Assembly (NCBI GenBank): GCA_021806165.1
Contig: JAJZXY010000013.1
Location: forward strand, 1-64,000
Source: Thermoplasmata archaeon
GTDB lineage: Archaea; Thermoplasmatota; Thermoplasmata; Sysuiplasmatales; Sysuiplasmataceae
DNA length: 64,000 nt
Direction of reading: 5' to 3'
Program-made: the position numbers and the translations under genes
Notes under the pieces: generated by a model
Databases searched by the model: none
What the model saw: only the letters and a program-made list of their open reading frames with translations
Told to the model about the DNA's origin: nothing
Part shown: positions 1-7,500 of the stretch, piece after piece
Layout of the letters: every line of letters starts with the position of its first letter
How positions within the stretch are numbered: position 1 is the first letter of the stretch

Positions 1-157
1 GTTCGTACAGTGACGCATTTGCCTGCTGTTCAACTTCCATTTCCATTACACTGTTCAGGAACCACTCAACGAGGGAAACCATTCCCTCCCTGTTCTGTTC
101 CAGAAACCCAATCATTATATCCTTCAGTTCTGTTGTTTCCATGCCTTGTGTTTTCAT
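1..157 (-). CDS. IS256-family transposase, N-terminal fragment
   Basis: Only the first 52 codons lie in the window; the gene runs off the left edge. The ATG is at 155-157, and the reading begins MKTQGMETTELKD, followed by EGMVSLVEWFLNSVMEMEVE. This is the helical N-terminus typical of IS256/Mutator transposases, which cut and paste DNA with a DDE catalytic domain lying further on (outside the window). Family identification rests on this N-terminal pattern only. An in-frame GTG three codons upstream is an alternative start. Whether the element is intact cannot be seen. Confidence 0.75.
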   Translation of the reverse strand, partial: MKTQGMETTELKDIMIGFLEQNREGMVSLVEWFLNSVMEMEVEQQANASLYE

Positions 158-309
158 GTTTAACACTCCATATGTTTCGCAGGAAGACACAAGGTCTAAA
201 TGAATTTACAGAAAACGCTGTACACTACCAGGGTGACTCAAAATATAAATGAAAGCAGGCTGTATTATTCTGCCGGCAGAAAGTGAGAGATGTTTAGGAA
301 TGGTTGTTT
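158..309. other. Intergenic region, probable end of the IS256-type element
   Basis: Between the divergent transposase fragment and GAPN. Around 215-245 there is a stretch (GTACACTACCAGGGTGACTC and following A/T bases) of the kind found at IS256 outer ends, so the element boundary may lie here; the opposite end is outside the window so the inverted repeat cannot be confirmed. AGGAA at 296-300 is the likely ribosome binding site of GAPN. Confidence 0.35.
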
Positions 310-1854
310 ATGAAAATGAAGCTATCTGAATTCTTCAGTGAGATTTACGAGAACGACAGCCAGGGCATACCGCAGTTCAAGATATGCTCCGGGGGCAAGT
401 GGTACTTTCCTCCAAACGGGAAATTCATCGATGTGAAGAGCCCGATTGATGGAAGCGTCATTGCAAGGATATCTGTTGCGGAGGAGAGCGACGCCGACAG
501 GGTTGTCAACGATGCAACAGATGCAAGGTCGCTGATACGCAGGCTGCCTGCCATTGAACGGATGAACTCGATGGTGAAGGCATCGCAGATACTGCAGGAG
601 CAGTTCTCATCAGTCCAGGATGCAATTGTGGTCAACAACGGCAAGACCCTTGCGGATGCGGCGGGTGAGATAAAGGCAACGATGCACAGGCTCACACTCG
701 TCTTCGAGGAGGCGCGGAAGATCTTCGGCGACTACCTCCCGGGCGACTGGGCCGAGGAGAATGTAGGGAAGTACGCACTCGTGATCAGGGAACCTGTCGG
801 AGTGGTGCTCGCAATAGCACCCTTCAACTACCCTCTCTTCATCACATACACGAAGGCAATACCGGCCCTGCTGGCCGGCAATTCGGTGATTATCAAGCCG
901 CCAAGCTCAGACCCTATACCCGCACTTATGATGGCCGAGATACTGATGAAGTCAGGCATCCCGCCCGCTTCCATAAGTGTCATTACAGGCAGGGGCTCGA
1001 TAGGCAGCTACATGGCGAAGCAGCAGGCCGTCGACGTCCTCACGTTCACGGGGAGCACGGAGATAGGCAAGAAGCTCAGTGAAATATCAGGGATTAAGAA
1101 GATACACCTCGAACTTGGCGGGAAGGGCGTTGCAATAGTCCTTGAGGATGCGGACCTGGAGAGCGCCGCGTCGAAGGTGCTCGCCGGAGCACTGAAGAAT
1201 GCGGGTCAGCGCTGCGATGCCATAAGCAGGGTCCTCGTCCAGAAGGGGGCGGCACCCAGGTTCTATGAGCTTCTCAAAGAGGGGATAAAGGGGTGGAAGG
1301 TAGGCGATCCGCGTATGCCCGAGAGCATGGTGGGCCCGCTCATCGACACCGAGGCTGTTGAGCGTGTCAGGAGGCTCATTGATGACGCAGTGGCCAAGGG
1401 GGCAAAGCTCGCACACGGCGGTTCCATCGACGGCAACTTTGTCGAACCTGCGCTGCTGCTCGACGTGCCTGTGGATGCTGATGTCATGTGGGAGGAGACG
1501 TTCGGCCCCGTTGTTCCTGTGGCCACATTCGAAAGCGTGGATGATGCCATTGAGATATCAAACAGGTCCGATTACGGCCTCGACTCAGCAGTTTTCACGC
1601 GCAGCCTGCACTCCGCATGGAAGGTTTCCAAGAGGCTGGAGGTCGGAGAGGTCACGGTCAACAACTACCCCGCCCACGGCGTGGGCTTCTTCCCGTTCGG
1701 CGGTGTCAAGGAGAGCGGCCTCGGAAGGGAGGGGATAGGATACAGCATAGACGAATTCACAAACATAAAGACAATCGTGTTCGACACAGGCACCGCCAGG
1801 ATATGGGATGCGGAGGAGGAAGCATCCTCTGCCGAAGGGAAGAAGCAGGCGTAG
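310..1854 (+). CDS. gapN: Non-phosphorylating glyceraldehyde-3-phosphate dehydrogenase (GAPN), aldehyde dehydrogenase superfamily
   Basis: Cytosolic enzyme of the aldehyde dehydrogenase superfamily; GAPN oxidises glyceraldehyde-3-phosphate directly to 3-phosphoglycerate with NAD(P)+, bypassing phosphoglycerate kinase. The 514-residue product has the expected length, the cofactor-binding PFNYPLF region, the general-base motif LELGGKG (Glu about 268) and the catalytic cysteine in NAGQRC (about Cys 302). A TTG at 304 is in frame, but ATG 310 lies 9 nt after AGGAA (296-300) and is preferred. It converges with tpiA only 3 nt downstream, so two triose-phosphate enzymes sit together. Distinguishing GAPN from other ALDHs rests on overall resemblance and context, not on a substrate residue I can prove. 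Confidence 0.85.
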   Translation: MKMKLSEFFSEIYENDSQGIPQFKICSGGKWYFPPNGKFIDVKSPIDGSVIARISVAEESDADRVVNDATDARSLIRRLPAIERMNSMVKASQILQEQFSSVQDAIVVNNGKTLADAAGEIKATMHRLTLVFEEARKIFGDYLPGDWAEENVGKYALVIREPVGVVLAIAPFNYPLFITYTKAIPALLAGNSVIIKPPSSDPIPALMMAEILMKSGIPPASISVITGRGSIGSYMAKQQAVDVLTFTGSTEIGKKLSEISGIKKIHLELGGKGVAIVLEDADLESAASKVLAGALKNAGQRCDAISRVLVQKGAAPRFYELLKEGIKGWKVGDPRMPESMVGPLIDTEAVERVRRLIDDAVAKGAKLAHGGSIDGNFVEPALLLDVPVDADVMWEETFGPVVPVATFESVDDAIEISNRSDYGLDSAVFTRSLHSAWKVSKRLEVGEVTVNNYPAHGVGFFPFGGVKESGLGREGIGYSIDEFTNIKTIVFDTGTARIWDAEEEASSAEGKKQA

Positions 1855-1857
1855 GTC

Positions 1858-2550
1858 TCAGCGCTGCAGCGCCTCAGCCATGGCCACAACAAGTTCCCTC
1901 TGCCTTTCGGACTTGACAACTGCCGAGGCGACGAGAGCACCCTCTGCTCCGAGCTCCACCGCCCTGCGCACATCCTCGGGCGTGGATATGCCAGCACCGG
2001 CTATAATCACCACATCACCGCTGACCTTCCTAATAGCCCGCACAGAATCGGTGATAACCTCGGGCCTGGCTTTCGACACGGAAATACCCTTCCCTATGAG
2101 TTCCGGCGGCTCGATGGCAACCATGTCAGGCTGAAGCACGCTGGCGGCCACCACCGTGCGGACTGTGTCGGCGCAGAGCACTGAAACCATCCCCTCCCTT
2201 CTCGCCCCCTCAACAAGGAATTCTATCTCGCTCAGCCTGAGCTGATGCTCGCTGTGGTTGATCAGCAGCCCCGTTGCCCCGGCCGCCCTTAGCATGCTCA
2301 ATGAGCTGAAGCCGGTTGTGGCCCCTGCGCCGTACGGGTCAGCATGCTGTGCGAACGTCACCGCTCCGGCGTCAGAAACCATCTGTATCCATGGCTCAGG
2401 CGGGCACACAATTACGTTCGCGCCTGTTTCAATGGCAGCCTCGCGCGCATAACCGGCCAGGCGCAGCGATGCCTCCGAGAATGAATCGGCATATCCCTTG
2501 AGGTTGAGGATCAGGTACCTCTCCCCCTTTCCGAGCCTTCCGCCCTCCAT
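1858..2550 (-). CDS. tpiA: Triosephosphate isomerase, archaeal type
   Basis: Interconverts dihydroxyacetone phosphate and glyceraldehyde-3-phosphate in the cytosol. At 230 residues it has the short archaeal length. Visible landmarks are the substrate-binding LNLKGY (Asn and Lys) near the N-terminus, the catalytic His in NHSEHQLR, the catalytic Glu in AIEPPELIGKG followed by flexible loop 6, and the phosphate-binding GAGIS and GALVASAV segments. The N-terminus carries about eight residues more than most archaeal enzymes. It lies 24 nt downstream of the EVE gene on the same strand and probably shares its transcript; it faces GAPN tail to tail. Confidence 0.93.
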   Translation of the reverse strand: MEGGRLGKGERYLILNLKGYADSFSEASLRLAGYAREAAIETGANVIVCPPEPWIQMVSDAGAVTFAQHADPYGAGATTGFSSLSMLRAAGATGLLINHSEHQLRLSEIEFLVEGARREGMVSVLCADTVRTVVAASVLQPDMVAIEPPELIGKGISVSKARPEVITDSVRAIRKVSGDVVIIAGAGISTPEDVRRAVELGAEGALVASAVVKSERQRELVVAMAEALQR

Positions 2551-2574
2551 GGCGTGAACAGTGCGCCTGCTTTC

Positions 2575-2973
2575 TTAATCCTTTTCTTCCCAGCCGCCGC
2601 TCTTCAGAATGAACTCCCTCAGTAGCGTGTCTACGGGCATTACAGACAGCCTCGAATTCCTGACGAGCGGGGAATCGCCGAATCTGCCGCTCCTCTTTAT
2701 CTCTGAGAGGGTGACTGCCCTCCTGAACCTGCGGCCTGCCCTGATGACGGGCCACCCGTCTTTACCAGCAGCAGCCCTTGTGCAGGTGGCTGCTCCGACC
2801 ACCGCCCTCTCCATGCCTGTGTGGTAGTAGAGTATTTCATCTCCTTCAGAAACGCTCCTTAGGTGCCTTAATGCAAGGCTGTTGCGCACGCCATCCCACT
2901 CCGTCTCTCCTTCAAGCTGCAGCCTCTCGAAGCTGAAGTGCTGGGGCTCCTCCTTGAAAAGCCAGCATGCCAT
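2575..2973 (-). CDS. EVE-domain protein
   Basis: A 132-residue single-domain protein. The start MACWLFKEEPQHF followed by W33-D34 (WDGVRN), GDEILYYHTG and VVGAATC is the EVE (PUA-like) fold, whose members bind modified bases in DNA or RNA. An in-frame ATG seven codons further upstream (2994) exists, but the family begins at MACWLFK, so 2973 is used. Followed after 24 nt by tpiA, suggesting co-transcription without obvious functional link. The exact ligand is unknown. Confidence 0.85.
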   Translation of the reverse strand: MACWLFKEEPQHFSFERLQLEGETEWDGVRNSLALRHLRSVSEGDEILYYHTGMERAVVGAATCTRAAAGKDGWPVIRAGRRFRRAVTLSEIKRSGRFGDSPLVRNSRLSVMPVDTLLREFILKSGGWEEKD

Positions 2974-3009
2974 GCGTCCAGGAACAGGTCGCACCTATTT
3001 ATCAGGCGG

Positions 3010-3621
3010 CTAGACCCTGCTGTTCAGGATGATTGTCATCCTAGCAGCCAGTGCGATGATGCCCGTTGTGGTAACTATGATGCCTGCAATCTCCTCCGGA
3101 TACTGAAACTGCTGAACCTGGTAGAACTGGGCGTATGCCGTGACGCTGCAGCTCGCAACCTGTCCGTTCAGGAGGGAGACATTGATGAAGTAGTCGTGGT
3201 CGACATACTGCGGCGCAATGTCTATCGTGCCGTTTGCACTCGTCACGTATCCGCTCATGACCTCATTCTGGTAGTACGTCTTGCCGTAGCCGAATGTCGG
3301 GTTAGAAGGCTTGTTGTAGTTGTAGATCGCATATTTCAGTGAAGAACCCTGAGGCATTTTCAGCACAACGCTGGTGGACTGCCCGTGGGGTGTGGCAAAG
3401 TAGACTGTGTCATTCCTCCCCACCACCGGGGTGAAGCTTCCCCTGCCCGTAACATAGCTCTGCAGGACCGTCCTCGGGCTTGATTCAGATATTGCAAAGA
3501 GTGCAAGCCCCAGTATGAGCACAGCCAGCGTTGCCGCCAGCCACCTGTCCCTCAGACTGCGGGACACGGCCTTCGCGCCCCTCGAAAGGCGGGAGGAGTC
3601 CCTGTTCCTTACCTGCACCAT
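3010..3621 (-). CDS. Membrane protein of unknown function, paralogue of the next gene upstream
   Basis: I do not recognise the family. The 203-residue protein has an N-terminal basic tail, one membrane helix at about residues 27-46, an extracytoplasmic beta-rich domain of about 120 residues and a second helix at about 175-197 near the C-terminus. It shares length, architecture and motifs (TxYFxxxHG, MPxGxxxxYxIYxYN, Y-x-F-Y-x-V-Q-x-F-Q-Y) with the product of 3692-4303, so the two arose by tandem duplication. The start is ATG at 3619-3621 with a TATA box 23-34 nt upstream. The topology suggests a surface or complex-anchoring protein; no catalytic motif is visible. Confidence 0.75.
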   Translation of the reverse strand: MVQVRNRDSSRLSRGAKAVSRSLRDRWLAATLAVLILGLALFAISESSPRTVLQSYVTGRGSFTPVVGRNDTVYFATPHGQSTSVVLKMPQGSSLKYAIYNYNKPSNPTFGYGKTYYQNEVMSGYVTSANGTIDIAPQYVDHDYFINVSLLNGQVASCSVTAYAQFYQVQQFQYPEEIAGIIVTTTGIIALAARMTIILNSRV

Positions 3622-3643
3622 GCATTACCTTCATTGGTTTCCA

Positions 3644-3655
3644 CCACTATATGAA
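3644..3655 (-). promoter_or_regulatory. TATA-type promoter, identical to the one before the paralogue
   Basis: On the minus strand this reads ATTCATATAGTG, 23-34 nt before the ATG, giving an almost leaderless transcript. The same 12 bases occur at 4329-4340 before the duplicated gene. Confidence 0.65.
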
Positions 3656-3691
3656 TATTCGACAGGAGCTGTGCCTGCGCACGTCGGCCAG

Positions 3692-4303
3692 TCAGAAAAC
3701 AGGCTCATATGAACTCAGCCTGGCAGCAACAACGATCACACCTGCAGCCAGCAGGATCAGCCCTGCTATCTCGGCCTGGTACTGGAAGGGCTGGACCATG
3801 TAGAATTCCGAGTACGCCGTCACCGACACACTCATCGGCAGGGCGGAGGGCCCTGGCCGGGCCACCGTGAAATTGACGAAGTAGGTGGCATCCACATATG
3901 AGCCTGGCATGTACACATTAACGACTGAGCCCGCCCCGCTGCCCGACTGAACGGGATATTGGAACATTCTCTGACCGTAAATGGTGTCGACCATGTTGTA
4001 AATGTAAATTGTGTAGGTGATGCCGGTGCCTGCAGGCATCTGGAAGATGAGATGTGCCCTTTCACCGTGCATGACTGAGAAGTATGCGGTTCCCGTCACC
4101 CCCGGCGCCAGGTCGAAATTCCCGCCGCCGGCGTTCACCCTTTCAAGCACGCTCCTGGAGTAGAGGGAGGATGCCTGGAATATAAGCAGGCCCGCAACGG
4201 CCACGGTCATCCCCACCATGAATAGACGGTCCACCGCCAGCCTCCTGACTGCCCTGCTCTGTCTGTAGAAGAGGGGAGGTTTGCGCTCCCTTACGACTAC
4301 CAT
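3692..4303 (-). CDS. Membrane protein of unknown function, tandem paralogue
   Basis: Unrecognised family; 203 residues, exactly the length of the adjacent paralogue (3010-3621). It has a basic N-terminus (RERKPPLFYRQ), a membrane helix at about 28-46, an extracytoplasmic domain with MPAGTGITYTIYIYN, and a C-terminal helix (about 175-197) after YMVQPFQYQAEIAG. Two anchoring helices flanking an outside domain imply both termini are cytoplasmic. It is the first of the pair and has its own TATA box, so each copy seems independently transcribed. Divergent from argC. Confidence 0.75.
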   Translation of the reverse strand: MVVVRERKPPLFYRQSRAVRRLAVDRLFMVGMTVAVAGLLIFQASSLYSRSVLERVNAGGGNFDLAPGVTGTAYFSVMHGERAHLIFQMPAGTGITYTIYIYNMVDTIYGQRMFQYPVQSGSGAGSVVNVYMPGSYVDATYFVNFTVARPGPSALPMSVSVTAYSEFYMVQPFQYQAEIAGLILLAAGVIVVAARLSSYEPVF

Positions 4304-4328
4304 AAGCCCACGCGGTAAATCACTTTCA

Positions 4329-4340
4329 CACTATATGAAT
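4329..4340 (-). promoter_or_regulatory. TATA-type promoter of the upstream paralogue
   Basis: ATTCATATAGTG on the minus strand, 26-37 nt before the ATG at 4303; identical to 3644-3655. Confidence 0.65.
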
Positions 4341-4476
4341 TCAAGTCCGCCCTTCCCGATACGGGCCACAACCGCTGCTTTCCGCGGGCCCGGGAAGTCA
4401 ATTTACAGACTCCCGAATGTAGTGAATGTGCGAAACAGGACATAGGGAATATGTCCACTTCCGTATTCGACGCGCC

Positions 4477-5493
4477 ATGCACTACTCCACGCTCGGGGTT
4501 GGCGTGTATGGTATTACAGGGTATGCCGGAACTGAACTCATGCGGCTGATATCCACACACCCGGGCTTTGAGCTTGTGTTCGCACAGTCATCCAGCGCAT
4601 ACGGGTCAAAGGTAGGTGACATGTTCCCGCTGCTTCCACGCGGGGGGGATGTGAAGGTCAGCCGGGAGCCGGAGGTGGAGAATGCAGATATTGTCTTCCT
4701 GAGCCTCCCCACGGGCGGAAGCATGCAGGTTGTCCCCTCGCTTCTGAGGAAGGGGATAAGGGTCGTTGATCTCGGAGCCGACTACAGGCTCAGCCCCGCC
4801 TCACTGTTCGAATCCGTTTATGGTATTAAGCACATGGACGGGGAGAATCTGGAGCTGAGCACCTACGGCGTCACCGAGATAGGGAGGGGAAGGATCGGGG
4901 AATCGGCGCTGGTAGCCAACCCCGGGTGCTACCCCACCGCAGCGCTGATCGCCCTCTTCCCTGTTGTCGACCTGATAGGAGGCGGTGTCATTATTGATGC
5001 AAAGAGCGGAACCTCCGGGTCAGGCAGGGAGCCGACCCAGTTCAACAACCACTCAGAGATAGGTCAGAATGTGCGCCCTTACAACCCGGACAGGCACAGG
5101 CACAAGCGGGAGATCACCTCCCTCCTCTCGCAGCGCGGTCTTGATGCCTCCGCCGTCACATTCGTCCCGCACCTCGTGCCGCTCGTAAGGGGCATTGAGG
5201 AATCAATCTACCTTCCGGGTACTGACAGCGCAGCAGTTCTGGAGAGGCTGACCTCATTCTACAGCGGCTCGAAGTTTGTTCATGTTGTAAAGGAGGCGAG
5301 CATCAATATGGTGCTGGGAACAAACAACTGCGTCCTGCAGGTCGAGGCAACAGGCAACGGCACAGTCATTTTCGCGTATATCGATAACCTCCTCAAGGGG
5401 GCAAGCGGGCAGGCAGTCCAGAACGCCAATGTTATGATGGGCCTCCCTGAAGAATCGGGCCTGCTCCTGGCCGGCAGCGGGGTGGGAAGGTGA
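4477..5493 (+). CDS. argC: N-acetyl-gamma-glutamyl-phosphate reductase
   Basis: Third step of arginine synthesis: NADPH-dependent reduction of N-acetylglutamyl phosphate to the semialdehyde. The protein starts MHYSTLGVGVYGITGYAG, a Rossmann glycine motif (GITGYAGTEL), and carries the catalytic cysteine in NPGCYPT (about Cys 151). The open frame continues upstream to 4426, but the family begins at the ATG at 4477. Its stop overlaps the start of argJ (GTGA), so the two are translationally coupled. Because ArgJ follows, the substrate is most likely the acetylated arginine intermediate rather than a LysW-linked one. Confidence 0.95.
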   Translation: MHYSTLGVGVYGITGYAGTELMRLISTHPGFELVFAQSSSAYGSKVGDMFPLLPRGGDVKVSREPEVENADIVFLSLPTGGSMQVVPSLLRKGIRVVDLGADYRLSPASLFESVYGIKHMDGENLELSTYGVTEIGRGRIGESALVANPGCYPTAALIALFPVVDLIGGGVIIDAKSGTSGSGREPTQFNNHSEIGQNVRPYNPDRHRHKREITSLLSQRGLDASAVTFVPHLVPLVRGIEESIYLPGTDSAAVLERLTSFYSGSKFVHVVKEASINMVLGTNNCVLQVEATGNGTVIFAYIDNLLKGASGQAVQNANVMMGLPEESGLLLAGSGVGR

Positions 5494-6719
5494 TAGTCCA
5501 GGAGATGGAAGGCGGCATCACAACCCCCTCAGGTTTCAGCTGCTCAGCATCAAAGGGCGGACTGCGCAAGTCGGGCAGGAATGACATTGCAATACTCTTC
5601 TCCGAAAAGAAGTGCAGCGCTGCAGCGGTGTTCACCACCAACAGGCTGAAGGCCGCATGCGTGCTTGTCACGGCCAAACACCTTTCAGAAAGCGGGGGAA
5701 GGATGCATGGTGCAGTCATAAACAGCGGCAATGCCAATGCGCTCACCGGCGAAGAGGGTCTGAGGAACGCTGTCAGGATGGCTGAGACGGCGGCTGCCGA
5801 GCTCAATGTGTCGCCAGCAGAAATGGCGGTCTGCTCGACAGGCATCATAGGTGTGCAGCTACCCATCGACAGGGTAGTTGAAGGGATAAGGAAGGCGGCG
5901 ACTGCGCTGTCCACAAGCAGGGAGGCGGCTACGCTTGCGGCTGAGGCCATAATGACAACGGACAGGCGCATCAAGGAGAGTGCTCTCACCCTTACGCTCA
6001 GCGACGGCAGGAAGGTCAGCATAGGCGGCATGACGAAAGGTTCGGGAATGATATCGCCCAGCATGGCTGCGCTTCACGCCACAACACTGACATTCATAAC
6101 AACCGATGCCCCGGTATCGCAGCAGTACCTCCAGTCATGTCTCGAGTCATGCACCAGGCGGACGTTCAACATGATATCAGTGGACGCAGACCAGAGCACA
6201 AATGACACAATTCTTGCACTTGCCAACGGCGCCGCTGGAGGACCCGCGATTACAGCAGACCCTGCCTTCGAGAAGGGGCTGGAGAAGGTCATGTGGCAGC
6301 TGGCCAGGATGGTTGCAATGGACGGCGAGGGTGAAACCAAGCTGCTGACCGTGACTGTCGAAGGCGCAGCATCGGAGGAGGATGCATCCGCAGCAGCACT
6401 TTCGGTGGTGAAGTCCAACCTTGTCAAATGCGCAGTTTTCGGCTCCGATCCGAACGTGGGCCGCATTGCATCGGCAATAGGGAATTCGGGCGCTACCGTG
6501 GATTTCGGAAAGCTCGATGTTTCTATCGGGCCGGAGGGCGAGGTGCCCGTAATCGCGGGCGGCCTGGTCACAGGCAACGCAGGGGAGGCTGCACATCTCA
6601 TGTCAGGCAGGGAGGTTTTTGTCGTCGTCCGCCTGAACATGGGTGTTTTCAGTTCAAGGGCTATGGGGTGTGATTTAACATATGAGTATGTCAGGATCAA
6701 CTCAGCTTATTCAACGTGA
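5490..6719 (+). CDS. argJ: Glutamate N-acetyltransferase / ornithine acetyltransferase
   Basis: Transfers acetyl from N-acetylornithine to glutamate, recycling the acetyl group in the cyclic arginine pathway. ArgJ self-cleaves before a threonine that becomes the nucleophile. Here the region reads KGSGMIS (183-189) and HATTLTFITTDA (196-207), so the likely new N-terminus is Thr198 (or Thr199); the familiar PNMAT sequence is replaced and the spacing to TTDA is about four residues longer than in the usual form. The chosen start GTG 5490 overlaps the argC stop; ATG 5505 (MEGGITTP) is a reasonable alternative. The C-terminus overlaps argB. Confidence 0.92.
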   Translation: MIVQEMEGGITTPSGFSCSASKGGLRKSGRNDIAILFSEKKCSAAAVFTTNRLKAACVLVTAKHLSESGGRMHGAVINSGNANALTGEEGLRNAVRMAETAAAELNVSPAEMAVCSTGIIGVQLPIDRVVEGIRKAATALSTSREAATLAAEAIMTTDRRIKESALTLTLSDGRKVSIGGMTKGSGMISPSMAALHATTLTFITTDAPVSQQYLQSCLESCTRRTFNMISVDADQSTNDTILALANGAAGGPAITADPAFEKGLEKVMWQLARMVAMDGEGETKLLTVTVEGAASEEDASAAALSVVKSNLVKCAVFGSDPNVGRIASAIGNSGATVDFGKLDVSIGPEGEVPVIAGGLVTGNAGEAAHLMSGREVFVVVRLNMGVFSSRAMGCDLTYEYVRINSAYST

Positions 6720-7500
6720 ACAGCAGCCGACGCTTGTCGTAAAGACGGGCGGGAGCCTTGTGGACTCGGCGGAGTTTGTCGCATCCATGTGCAGCGACAT
6801 AGCGGAGCTTGCAGATGATTATTCATTCATAATAGTTAACGGAGGGGGGAGGGAAATTGACAGGCTCTGTGCCTCCCTTTCAGTGCCTGTAGAGAAGGTC
6901 GAGGGGCTCAGGGTAACTCCGCACGAGGTTCTGGATATCGTGCAGATGGCGCTGGCAAAGAGTTCAAACAGAGTTGCATGCAGCCTCTCTGCTGCCGGCC
7001 TGAAGGCTGTGCCTATGCCCGCATTTTCAGGAGGGCTGGTGAACGCCGAAAGGCGCACGGCCGGAGGAAGGGACATAGGGTATGTTGGGAGGCCCGTATC
7101 TGTCGACCCATCGGTGCTCCAGACGCTCCTTGCAGGAGGCTTCACTCCTGTCATATACCCCCTCTCGTCGGGTGCGGGGCAGCAGCTTTTCAATGTCAAT
7201 GCGGACGAGGTCTCATCAGCGATTGCCGCTGCCACAGGGTCGGAGGCGCTGATGCTGATGACAGACGTTGATGGTGTAGTTGTGGAAGGAAGGGCGCTCC
7301 CTGTGCTCAGCGCAGGCGAGGTTGCGGGAGGCAGCCTTTCATCCTCCATATCCGGCGGAATGCTGCCGAAGATAGGGGCGGCTGTCAGGGCCGCAGAGTC
7401 AGGCGTGCGCCGCGTCTGCATAATGGACGGCAGGAGGCGCGGCTCCATTTCAGGATACTTGAGGAAGGGAATTGCAAATGGCACTGAAATACGAAAGTGA
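6682..7500 (+). CDS. argB: Acetylglutamate kinase
   Basis: Second step of arginine synthesis: ATP-dependent phosphorylation of N-acetylglutamate; amino acid kinase fold. Visible are the N-terminal TLVVKTGGSL (phosphate-binding Lys and Gly), IIVNGGGRE (position of the usual VHGGG turn, with Asn for His), a LMLMTDVDGV nucleotide segment and SISGGMLPKI. Length 272 is normal. ATG 6682 overlaps argJ by 38 nt; a second ATG at 6688 is possible. The neighbouring argJ argues for the acetylated rather than LysW pathway. The N-terminal helix of arginine-inhibited kinases is not evident. Confidence 0.9.
   Translation: MSMSGSTQLIQREQQPTLVVKTGGSLVDSAEFVASMCSDIAELADDYSFIIVNGGGREIDRLCASLSVPVEKVEGLRVTPHEVLDIVQMALAKSSNRVACSLSAAGLKAVPMPAFSGGLVNAERRTAGGRDIGYVGRPVSVDPSVLQTLLAGGFTPVIYPLSSGAGQQLFNVNADEVSSAIAAATGSEALMLMTDVDGVVVEGRALPVLSAGEVAGGSLSSSISGGMLPKIGAAVRAAESGVRRVCIMDGRRRGSISGYLRKGIANGTEIRK

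Noticed and set aside
6074-6700. 208-codon minus-strand frame opposite argJ
   Set aside because: Mirrors argJ codons; Ser/Pro/Thr-rich product with no recognisable features.
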